In this document: in pieces, positions 1 to 6,100 of the stretch
Layout: each line of letters opens with the position of its first letter
How positions within the stretch are numbered: the stretch's first letter is position 1
From: Saprospiraceae bacterium
GTDB taxonomy: Bacteria > Bacteroidota > Bacteroidia > Chitinophagales > Saprospiraceae
Direction of reading: 5' to 3'
Assembly: GCA_013042795.1 (NCBI GenBank)
Contig: JABDPK010000049.1
Location: forward strand, 1 to 6,100
DNA: 6,100 nt
The notes under the pieces: generated by a model
What the model saw: only the letters and a program-made list of their open reading frames with translations
The model's database searches: none
What the model was told of the DNA's origin: nothing
Translations under genes and position numbers: made by a program

Positions 1-836
1 CTATCAGGTCCTGTACAATCAATATTTTGATCATATCCTATACTCAAAATTGGCAGGAAGTCATCCTCTTTGATCTCCTGTTCAGTTTCAAAGACACATC
101 CATTGGTGTAATTGACAACAAGCATTACCGAAAGATCAACAGCATCGCTCGTAATTTGAAAAGAAGACCCGGTTTGAGTTGAAATCGTTCCACCATCATC
201 TATTGTCCACAGAATCGATTCGATTGTATAACTAGAATCTGAATTAACAAAAGCAATGTCAAGCAAGTAGCCATCCTCAACGCATTGCAGGAGAGTTGTC
301 AGGATATCTCCACCTGGAAATACTTCTGTAAGATCTATTGATTCAGATATATTGCTTGTACAGCCAGCTGAAGAGACAACCGTCAAAGCAACCGTTATTT
401 CGTCTGCATTCTGGATATTCAGTATATAATTATCACCATGGAGTATTTCTGTAATTCCGTTATAATTGACTTCCCAGGTCACATCTACAGCATGACTGAT
501 TCCTGTTGTATCATATGATAAATCCTGCAAACGAATAAATCTGCCATTTTCACAACTTTCAAAAGCCACATCAAAATCAGGAATCATTGGTATGTCACTG
601 ACTGTAATAACTTTTTCTTCAATGGCCATACAACTATCAGACAATCGTGTAGCCTCCAATCTGACAGTATAGACTCCGGGAATCTCATAATCAAAACTAG
701 GATTCGCTTCTGTTGAAGTAAATCCTTGATCTGCATTCGGGTAATCAAAATACCACAGGTATTCATCCACATTCAAACCAGTGGAGTTAAAATCGACTAT
801 TGTCTTACAATCAAGATCAGCATCGAATCCAGCAAG
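1..836 (-). repeat. 352-residue PKD block, copy 2 (A-B-C complete, D cut by the edge)
   Basis: Residues 658-935 of the surface protein. Every anchor of copy 1 recurs exactly 352 residues later: EYLWYFDYPN (682-691), SDIPMIPDF (737-745), SYDTTGISHAV (764-774), LLQCVEDGYLLDIAF (839-853), VNYTNGC (898-904) and FLPILSIGYDQNIDC (917-931). Cysteines 667/726, 752/816, 842/904 and 931 are all shifted by 352. By hand, 113 of 271 positions are identical with no gap from residue 665. The DNA has diverged, with only short exact matches such as tctacagcatgact near 484 and 1540, so the duplication is old. Confidence 0.88.
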
Positions 837-2807
837 CATATTGCCCTGTTCAAATACAAACTGATCATTGGCTTCAAATGTGCAATTGTTATCATATAAA
901 ATCACAAGGGAAATATCAACTGTATCCCCTAGTGCTACTTCCAGTGTAATCGTTTCGTCTGATGAATAAGGAGATCCATTTATATTCCAGGTATATGAAA
1001 CCGGGTTGGCATCCATATTTCCTCCTGTCAGTTCAGCAAAAAAGTTTATACTGGTAGTATCCCCTTCTATGCAATCAGCATTCAGGTCATTCGAAATAAT
1101 TAATACCGGTAGAAAACTTGTTGCATCAATATCTCTCTCAACTATTTTTTCGCATCCGTTTGAATAATTTACGGTCATCCGGATAAAAAGATTTTCAGCA
1201 TTTGATGTGAAGTTAAATGATTCACCATCGTAAGACATATCAACGCCTCCGTCTGTTACCAGCCATTTGATGCTATCTATTTCAAATGTATCTGTGTCGG
1301 TTAGAAATTCAACTTCCAGGGCATATCCATCAGCAACGCATTCAAGCAGTTTCACGGTAAAATCTGCATGAGGAAATAACCCACCGAGATCAATATCTTT
1401 CTGAACAAAACTTTCACAACCTGCAGATGAAAGCAGGTTCAATGTAATATTTGCCGATTCTGCATTGCCAACATCTGCTAATACCGGATTGCCTGTATAT
1501 GTCGTGGATACACCATCGATCTCTACGATCCATTCCCATTCTACAGCATGACTCACCTGGGTTGTATCATAAGATTGGTCTGTAAGCGAAAGCATATTCC
1601 CACCTTCACATGAGCCGAATTCGCTTGTAAAATCAGCAACCATTGGAATATCACTGATAGTTACTGTCTTATCAATGTAGGTCGTACAACCATCAGCATT
1701 CCTTTTTCCTTCCAGCCTGATGGTATAAATACCATTTTCACGGTAAGTAAACGCCGGGTTTTCGTCATTGGAAATAAACTGTGGATTTGTATTTGGATAA
1801 TCAAAATACCAGGTATATTCATCGGCACCCTCAGTCAGATTAGTGCAAGAAATACTAAGATCACAATCCAGTCCTTCTACTTCAAAGTCCACAGCTATCG
1901 GTTCTGTGCAAGCACGCACATTATACTCAAAATCTCTCCTTACGGTTGATAACAATATACCATCCCTGTATTCTTCCACGCATATACCAATGAGATATGT
2001 TCCTATCGCATTTGGTTTTGCTGTAATAATACCCGTTTGAGCATCGATTTCAAGCGCATCACCACCCATCAGATTATTGAGATTGAATGGACTTAGCCAT
2101 TCTATAGTTGAATAAGGCGGATTTCCGGGAGGTGTTGGTTTAGGATGATCGATTGTGGCGCCGGCCATTGGTGTACATAGTTTATATACCAACTGGTCGC
2201 CATCCTGGTCAATGGCAGCATGATCGAAAACGAGTTCTTCATTCACGCAGATATAAACATCTGGCCACTCTTGGAAAACGGGTTGTGAATTACATTCTTC
2301 GAGCGCTTTGGCTTCCACCCGGGAATAATAAGTAGCACCGGTTTCCAATGGCTCTGTAATATTGTTCAGAATGGAGTTTCTACAACATCGTTGATATGCC
2401 AGAATATATCCGATTTTATTCCATGGTAAAGTAATGGTATCCCTGTAAACAGCTTCATGAACACATACAGGTCCTCCAAGTGCACCACAATCAAAGACGA
2501 TCTCATTTGATACGGTATCTTCTCCCATGAATGGCAACTCCATTTCTCCAAGATTTCCCAAATGCAATTGTAAAGCACCGAATATATCAAAGACACCAAC
2601 AACTGCAGGATCGTCAAAGGGTGCGTCTTCAGCACCGTTTTCACAGTCCCGACGTACAATTAATGTCACTTCATATTCATTGTTCCCAAGGCATTTATAG
2701 GTCAGCTCACCACCAACAATATGCGTCCCATTCACTATCGTGAAGTTGAACAACATCATCAATGCTGTCAAAATGGGATAAACAAATATTTTAGTCGTTT
2801 TTGACAT
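1..2807 (-). CDS. Giant secreted PKD/Ig-repeat surface protein (3' partial)
   Basis: I translated this by hand from the ATG at 2807: 935 codons with no stop, ending in an incomplete codon (AG) at the left edge. Residues 1-27 are a signal peptide (basic MSKTTK, a hydrophobic stretch, cut near VNG|TH). Residues 28-302 are a cysteine-rich domain starting THIVGGELTYKCLG, followed by RRDC and later DQDGDQLVYKLCTP. From about 306 onward there are eight PKD/Ig-like modules of about 88 residues, the last cut by the window edge. They form a four-module block that repeats. The HIVGGE start plus PKD arrays is common in large Bacteroidota proteins annotated as having a gliding-motility-associated C-terminal (type B T9SS) domain. 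That domain is expected beyond the left edge but is not seen here. Likely role: adhesin or cell-surface fibre exported by the T9SS with help from the upstream PorP/SprF-type gene. The ligand is unknown. It starts 4 bp after the stop of the OmpA-like gene, so translation is probably coupled. Confidence 0.9.
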   Translation of the reverse strand, partial: MSKTTKIFVYPILTALMMLFNFTIVNGTHIVGGELTYKCLGNNEYEVTLIVRRDCENGAEDAPFDDPAVVGVFDIFGALQLHLGNLGEMELPFMGEDTVSNEIVFDCGALGGPVCVHEAVYRDTITLPWNKIGYILAYQRCCRNSILNNITEPLETGATYYSRVEAKALEECNSQPVFQEWPDVYICVNEELVFDHAAIDQDGDQLVYKLCTPMAGATIDHPKPTPPGNPPYSTIEWLSPFNLNNLMGGDALEIDAQTGIITAKPNAIGTYLIGICVEEYRDGILLSTVRRDFEYNVRACTEPIAVDFEVEGLDCDLSISCTNLTEGADEYTWYFDYPNTNPQFISNDENPAFTYRENGIYTIRLEGKRNADGCTTYIDKTVTISDIPMVADFTSEFGSCEGGNMLSLTDQSYDTTQVSHAVEWEWIVEIDGVSTTYTGNPVLADVGNAESANITLNLLSSAGCESFVQKDIDLGGLFPHADFTVKLLECVADGYALEVEFLTDTDTFEIDSIKWLVTDGGVDMSYDGESFNFTSNAENLFIRMTVNYSNGCEKIVERDIDATSFLPVLIISNDLNADCIEGDTTSINFFAELTGGNMDANPVSYTWNINGSPYSSDETITLEVALGDTVDISLVILYDNNCTFEANDQFVFEQGNMLAGFDADLDCKTIVDFNSTGLNVDEYLWYFDYPNADQGFTSTEANPSFDYEIPGVYTVRLEATRLSDSCMAIEEKVITVSDIPMIPDFDVAFESCENGRFIRLQDLSYDTTGISHAVDVTWEVNYNGITEILHGDNYILNIQNADEITVALTVVSSAGCTSNISESIDLTEVFPGGDILTTLLQCVEDGYLLDIAFVNSDSSYTIESILWTIDDGGTISTQTGSSFQITSDAVDLSVMLVVNYTNGCVFETEQEIKEDDFLPILSIGYDQNIDCTGPD
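837..1892 (-). repeat. 352-residue PKD block, copy 1 (modules A-B-C-D)
   Basis: Residues 306-657 of the surface protein, 1056 bp. The module anchors are: A, EYTWYFDYPN (330-339); B, SDIPMVADF (385-393) with SYDTTQVSHAV; C, LLECVADGYALEVEF (487-501) with IKWLVTDGG; D, FLPVLIISNDLNADC (565-579) with YTWNINGSPY. Cysteine pairs are 315/374, 400/464, 490/552 and 579/642, with an additional C321 in module A. The late cysteine mostly sits in a (G/S/N)C turn (DGC, AGC, NGC, NNC), as in many PKD modules. Confidence 0.88.
1902..2726 (-). other. Cysteine-rich HIVGGE-type N-terminal domain of the surface protein
   Basis: Residues 28-302 of the surface protein. The first half carries THIVGGELTYKCLG, EYEVTLIVRRDC and the neighbouring cysteines CCRN (141-142). 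The second half looks like a cadherin/Ig-type sandwich: VYICVNEELVFDHAAIDQDG, then DQLVYKLCTP, a proline-rich loop (HPKPTPPGNPPYSTIEW, 221-237), LEIDAQTGIITAKPNAIGTY (252-271) and VRRDFEYNVRAC. There are eleven cysteines: 39, 55, 107, 115, 141, 142, 172, 187, 211, 276 and 300. I recognise the sequence pattern from large Bacteroidota surface proteins but know of no assigned function. Acidic DxDGD residues (200-204) could bind calcium, which is inference. Confidence 0.75.
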
Positions 2808-2811
2808 AAGG
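2808..2811 (-). other. 4-bp junction between OmpA-domain gene and surface-protein gene
   Basis: Coding-strand reading is TGA, then CCTT, then ATG. The spacing is too short for an independent ribosome site, and no Shine-Dalgarno motif is seen in the upstream codons (TTAAATAAT). Terminating ribosomes probably start the downstream gene, which would keep the two products in proportion. Confidence 0.7.
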
Positions 2812-5238
2812 TCAATTATTTAAAATACGCACTTTTACAATTTCAGCTTTTCTTTGTTTTGATGCTTCTACACTGTATATCGATTGCCTTCTGTCTGATA
2901 ATGAATCTGAGACATCAGGCGGTGCAATTTCTTCTCCTAGTGAAATTTCGGTAACTACCAGTCGACCTGCTTCAATATAGGCATTCAGAATTCCTTCTTC
3001 ATATCCTTTAATTTCATTTTTGAGGGTCCATAATCTTCGTTGTCCCAGGGCAAGGTTATATCTATTTTCCGCTCTCGGACTCGCATATCCATTCAAGGTC
3101 AATTCAATGACATCTCCTGCAGCAAGTCTTTCCTTCAATACCGCCAGGAAGTCCTGAAGCTTATTGAATCCTCCTTCAACATCATTCCTGAAAAATTGAG
3201 AAATATTTATTTCAGCTTCGGTTTTATCAGAATCTGTCAATTTTGACAAAAAGTTGTTCTTGAATTCTTCTTCGGAATCCAGGTAAGGAAAGTAAGTTTC
3301 CGAATATGTCTTTTCAGTATACATTCTCCTGGATCTTAGATCAGGTCTGTCATTGTCAAAGAAGACGGCTATCGGCAAGTGATCATTCATGTAACCTTCC
3401 GAACTCATAAGATAGAGGTCCTTCCTTATTTTGCCCTCATTAATGTCAAGAGCCTCGAATTCTGTTATGACTGTTGTATAGGCACGTTTATCTGCAGTCA
3501 GCCTGTATTTTCGACCTGCTACTATATCAAAATAGAATTCGTTGGATTCCGTATTGATCTGAGTTACCGGGCTTGTCCCCAGATCACCTATTTCTTCCAG
3601 AATGACTGTTACGCCGTTCAGAGGCGCCTTCGTGATATCATCAAAAGTGAAGACTTCAAGACGTATATCCAGTGGTGTGAGGTATATTTTTTTGATAATC
3701 TCTTCCAGGTCTGAAGTTATATGCCTTGTACTAAGGCTTGTAGTATCTGTTTCAAAACCTTCTCTTTCACTCACTATAAGATACTCACGACCTTTAATTA
3801 TTATGAACTTGTGTTCGTGACCATTCGGATTGGTAAATTCTGCTTCTATTTCCCCTGTAATCGCATCCAGGATCTTGACGGTCACACCTGGCAATGGATC
3901 GAGGGATTCAGCATTGAATGTCAAAGCGTTGAGGTCCAATTCAATTTCTTCTATATCGACCTGGTAAATATCGTAACAACATGCTTCATAACTAGCTTCA
4001 AGGTATAATGATCCGGTCCTGTTCGATGAAAGATAAGCTTTATCACTTTCCGGATTAATGGAGTAATACAGGTCATTGAAACTGCTATTGACAGGCGGTC
4101 TCAGATTTTGTGGGGTCCCAAATCCATCAGGGGTATTGAATGAACTGTAGACATCAAGGCCTCCCATTCCAAGGTACCCATCGGAACTAAAAAACAAAGT
4201 ACCTGTCTCATTGTGGTAAAATGGTGTCAGTTCATCTTCAGTAGTATTGATATTTTCAAGATTGACCGGATCAGAAAAACCTGAACCATTGATCCCAGCC
4301 ATCCAGATATCCATTCCTCCTTTACCATCTGGACGATCAGATGAAAAGAATATAAATTCTTCTCCTGTCTGTGGATTGTGGGAAATTGAAGGCTGTGTCG
4401 AAGTGGTTCCTTCCATATTAATGACAGAAGGTAATTTTACTGCTTCTCCAAAATTATTCCCTGCGACCTCCGAATAATATATATCGCATTGAATTTCGAA
4501 ATCGTTTACATAGTCACATAGAGTAAAATACAACCGTGTGCCATCATGATTATAGGCAGTATGCGCCGTATGCTGGTTGTAATCATTCAGTTCATCTTTT
4601 TCGATATTGCCATTTTCATTTTGAGCAAGAATCTTACTGAATAATTTATTGATCCTGTTTCCTTTTGTTTCTTTTTCAAATCTTAATGATGAATACCATA
4701 ACTCATCATTTTTCTCCAATGCGCCAAATTCAGAATAAGGTGTATTCACTCCATTATCCAAATGAGTAACGGTTACTCCCGGTTCTGGGAATTCAATTTG
4801 TTCTTTAGCCCATTCTATGGCTTCCAGTTCTTTTTCAGCACGTAGGGTCATCCTGTTATCATCTCCTCCGTATTCGGATAAGTAGAGTTGATAATATTGT
4901 TTTGCCTCATCATATTTGCCAAGATTCTGTTTGGCAGCGGCCAGGTAATATGATGCCAATGGGAAAGAATTATCATTATCATTATCCAGTACATATTGAA
5001 ATTCTTTCTCAGCGACTGAATAAGCATAGAATTCGCGTGAAGCCTCGGCGAAATTATAGCGTATGTCAAGCCTGGCTGTATCAAATTCCATGGCTGTACT
5101 ATAATAAAACATCGCGTTGTAGTAATCACCTTTCATCAGGGCTTCCTCACCGGCATTTAAAAATGCCTTCAGGGACTGGGCCTGGGCGCCTGATACAATC
5201 AGGATGAATAAAACGATATTTATAATTCTTCTCTTCAT
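2812..5238 (-). CDS. PorE-like TPR / PD40 propeller / OmpA-domain protein
   Basis: Complete, 808 residues. Residues 1-20 form a signal peptide (MKRR, then a hydrophobic run ending GAQA|Q). There is no lipobox cysteine, so it looks like a soluble periplasmic protein rather than a lipoprotein. Residues 22-126 hold about three TPR-like helix pairs (GEEALMKGDYYNAMFYYSTA; NLGKYDEAKQYYQLYL). Residues 152-428 are a PD40/WD40-like propeller, with blade motifs FFSSDRPDGKGGMDIW at 297-312 and FFSSDGYLGMGGLDVY at 349-364. It closes with YLSSNRTG and a C420-C421 pair before YDIYQVD. Residues 432-520 and 522-610 look like two carboxypeptidase-regulatory-like beta sandwiches (PLPGVTVKILD; PLNGVTVILEE). Residues 620-808 are an OmpA C-terminal peptidoglycan-binding domain of the Bacteroidota subtype (AVFFDNDRPD, GYASPRAENRYNLALGQRR, RKAEIVKVRI). 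This layout matches the T9SS accessory protein PorE, though such proteins occur in many paralogues. The start is chosen for its signal peptide. Probable role: linking an outer-membrane complex, perhaps the upstream PorP/SprF barrel, to peptidoglycan. Confidence 0.92.
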   Translation of the reverse strand: MKRRIINIVLFILIVSGAQAQSLKAFLNAGEEALMKGDYYNAMFYYSTAMEFDTARLDIRYNFAEASREFYAYSVAEKEFQYVLDNDNDNSFPLASYYLAAAKQNLGKYDEAKQYYQLYLSEYGGDDNRMTLRAEKELEAIEWAKEQIEFPEPGVTVTHLDNGVNTPYSEFGALEKNDELWYSSLRFEKETKGNRINKLFSKILAQNENGNIEKDELNDYNQHTAHTAYNHDGTRLYFTLCDYVNDFEIQCDIYYSEVAGNNFGEAVKLPSVINMEGTTSTQPSISHNPQTGEEFIFFSSDRPDGKGGMDIWMAGINGSGFSDPVNLENINTTEDELTPFYHNETGTLFFSSDGYLGMGGLDVYSSFNTPDGFGTPQNLRPPVNSSFNDLYYSINPESDKAYLSSNRTGSLYLEASYEACCYDIYQVDIEEIELDLNALTFNAESLDPLPGVTVKILDAITGEIEAEFTNPNGHEHKFIIIKGREYLIVSEREGFETDTTSLSTRHITSDLEEIIKKIYLTPLDIRLEVFTFDDITKAPLNGVTVILEEIGDLGTSPVTQINTESNEFYFDIVAGRKYRLTADKRAYTTVITEFEALDINEGKIRKDLYLMSSEGYMNDHLPIAVFFDNDRPDLRSRRMYTEKTYSETYFPYLDSEEEFKNNFLSKLTDSDKTEAEINISQFFRNDVEGGFNKLQDFLAVLKERLAAGDVIELTLNGYASPRAENRYNLALGQRRLWTLKNEIKGYEEGILNAYIEAGRLVVTEISLGEEIAPPDVSDSLSDRRQSIYSVEASKQRKAEIVKVRILNN
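4969..4986 (-). repeat. Hexanucleotide tandem repeat, three units, coding DNDNDN
   Basis: Three perfect copies of attatc on the plus strand, read as GATAAT on the coding strand. They encode residues 85-90 (DNDNDN) of the OmpA-domain protein, in the loop between the second and third TPR-like helix pairs. Gain or loss of a unit would keep the frame and change only the loop length. Confidence 0.85.
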
Positions 5239-5251
5239 TTTATAAGCATGC
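5239..5251 (-). other. 13-bp junction between barrel gene and OmpA-domain gene
   Basis: Coding-strand reading is TAG, then GCATGCTTATAAA, then ATG. There is no Shine-Dalgarno-like GGAGG. The bases just before the ATG are A/T-rich, as is common for Bacteroidota starts. No room for a promoter or terminator, so the two genes share a transcript. Confidence 0.7.
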
Positions 5252-6100
5252 CTAAAAAATCGGGCATATCTTGAACTGACCTTTTGGTTTCACATGTTTT
5301 ATAATATATCTGAAATGAATTTCAGGGCTGGCAGGAGACACATCATTGCCAAAATCTGAAAAATCAATATCGTAGCTAAACGCAAGGAATATATTGTTGA
5401 ACTCAAATCCGACTTTCGGGAAAAATGAACCCGTTGTTCTATAACCGGCTCCAACCCTGAATTGTGTTTCTTTTCCTCGTTTCTGGCTTAAGTAGAAATT
5501 GAGATAGCCTCCAAACAAAGTTTCAAGATAAGACCGTTGTCTTTGGTGGATAATATCCAGTTGCAAGTCCAATGCAGAAGTTAATTCAAGGCTTAAAATT
5601 CCATAAAGTGAAAGACGTAAGGGTAGTTTTTCTGTATCATTATTATAGAATTTAGCTTTTGCCTGGTTCAGGTGATAAGCACCAGCACCGATATCAATTT
5701 TTGTGCGGGAAGAACTTTGCCACCTGTAATTCAGACCCAATGCCGTTTCGAGAAAGGTGAAGCTTTCATAATCAAAACTTTCACCACTGGTGATATCTGG
5801 ATTAAATACATTATTTACCGGATCCCATTGCTTGTCCCAGTATAAGCCATCCGGGTCAAAACCCCGATTCGCAATTCCAAGCATTACTCCGATTGTAAGC
5901 GCATTCCTGTCATTTAATAAACGGGTATAACTTCCCGATAGATTCAGGTTTGCAAGATTGAGATTCGAATCCCCCTGCTTGTCATAATTAAAAATCAGAC
6001 CGGCACCAAAAAATCCATTAGGATTTTTGGAAGGATATATTTTCCTGTCGTATGAAGCGCTGAATGTAAACCATGGAACTGGTACCGCCCGCCATTGGCC
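5252..6100 (-). CDS. PorP/SprF family outer-membrane beta-barrel protein (5' partial)
   Basis: The frame is open from the right edge to a TAG stop and gives 282 residues. An internal Met at 5884 is not the start, because the 72 codons before it are in frame and carry family sequence. The visible part begins GQWRAVPVPWFTFSASYDR, matching the family's usual '..QW' segment followed by 'SYD', and ends in FKICPIF, a typical PorP/SprF ending. In between are alternating aromatic/hydrophobic strands separated by polar turns (for example FFGAGLIFNYD, FRVGAGYRTTGSFFPKVGFEF, IFLAFSYDIDFSDFG), as expected of an outer-membrane barrel. Family members are usually about 300-350 residues, so roughly 50 residues including the signal peptide are missing. 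In the family, PorP is part of the T9SS machinery in Porphyromonas, and SprF is needed for surface delivery of the adhesin SprB in Flavobacterium. This copy sits 13 bp upstream of a PorE-like gene and in the same operon as a giant PKD protein, so a dedicated-partner (SprF-like) role is more likely than the core PorP. That choice is inference. Confidence 0.9.
   Translation of the reverse strand, partial: GQWRAVPVPWFTFSASYDRKIYPSKNPNGFFGAGLIFNYDKQGDSNLNLANLNLSGSYTRLLNDRNALTIGVMLGIANRGFDPDGLYWDKQWDPVNNVFNPDITSGESFDYESFTFLETALGLNYRWQSSSRTKIDIGAGAYHLNQAKAKFYNNDTEKLPLRLSLYGILSLELTSALDLQLDIIHQRQRSYLETLFGGYLNFYLSQKRGKETQFRVGAGYRTTGSFFPKVGFEFNNIFLAFSYDIDFSDFGNDVSPASPEIHFRYIIKHVKPKGQFKICPIF

Noticed and set aside
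1..1892. The 1056-bp periodicity as a mobile element, CRISPR array or assembly duplication
   Set aside because: The copies are in one reading frame, only about 42 percent identical in protein, and diverged at synonymous sites. This is old protein-domain duplication.
2366..2659. 97-codon minus-strand open frame
   Set aside because: Lies in another frame inside the surface-protein gene, whose own frame carries the signal peptide, HIVGGE domain and cysteine pattern. Its translation resembles nothing.
3379..3714. 111-codon plus-strand open frame
   Set aside because: Antisense to the regulatory-like domains of the OmpA-domain gene. No recognisable domain and no start signal.
4848..5129. 93-codon minus-strand open frame
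   Set aside because: Out-of-frame shadow of the TPR region of the OmpA-domain gene.
4902..5207. 101-codon plus-strand open frame
   Set aside because: Antisense to the TPR region. The composition is arbitrary and no family is recognisable.
5246..5251. GCATGC palindrome between the first two genes as an operator or terminator stem
   Set aside because: Six bases with no loop or T-run. Expected by chance, and too small to support a call.
5252..5884. A 210-residue protein starting at the Met at 5884
   Set aside because: The frame continues open for 72 more codons to the window edge with clear PorP/SprF sequence (GQWRAVPVPW...), so this Met is internal.

Overview
The window looks like chromosomal DNA of a Bacteroidota member. 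The coding is AT-rich, the starts have no recognisable Shine-Dalgarno sequence, and all three genes belong to families typical of bacteria with a type IX secretion system (T9SS) or gliding motility. I cannot assign a genus. Everything reads on the minus strand, so transcription runs from the right edge to the left edge, and almost the whole window is coding.

In order of transcription: (1) 6100-5252, the last 282 codons of a PorP/SprF-type outer-membrane beta-barrel protein whose start lies beyond the right edge. (2) 5238-2812, a complete 808-residue secreted protein with the order TPR, WD40-like (PD40) propeller, two carboxypeptidase-regulatory-like domains and OmpA C-terminal domain. This is the layout of the T9SS accessory protein PorE and its many paralogues. 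(3) 2807-1, the first 935 codons of a very large cell-surface protein. It has a signal peptide, a cysteine-rich N-terminal domain of the type starting HIVGGE, and a string of PKD/Ig-like modules. It is still open at the left edge.

The genes are separated by only 13 bp and 4 bp, with no terminator or promoter between them, so they are almost certainly one operon. By analogy with SprB/SprF in Flavobacterium, the barrel protein probably helps to secrete or anchor the large surface protein, and the OmpA-like protein may tie the barrel to the periplasm. The partner role is inference. The C-terminal sorting domain that would test it lies outside the window.

The most striking structure is inside the large surface gene. 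Its modules are arranged as a four-domain block (A-B-C-D) of 352 residues (1056 bp) that then repeats. The two copies align without a gap over 271 residues with about 42 percent identity (113 matches, counted by hand). Each complete module carries one cysteine pair, 59-64 residues apart. No RNA gene, mobile element, CRISPR array or non-coding stretch longer than 13 bp was seen.
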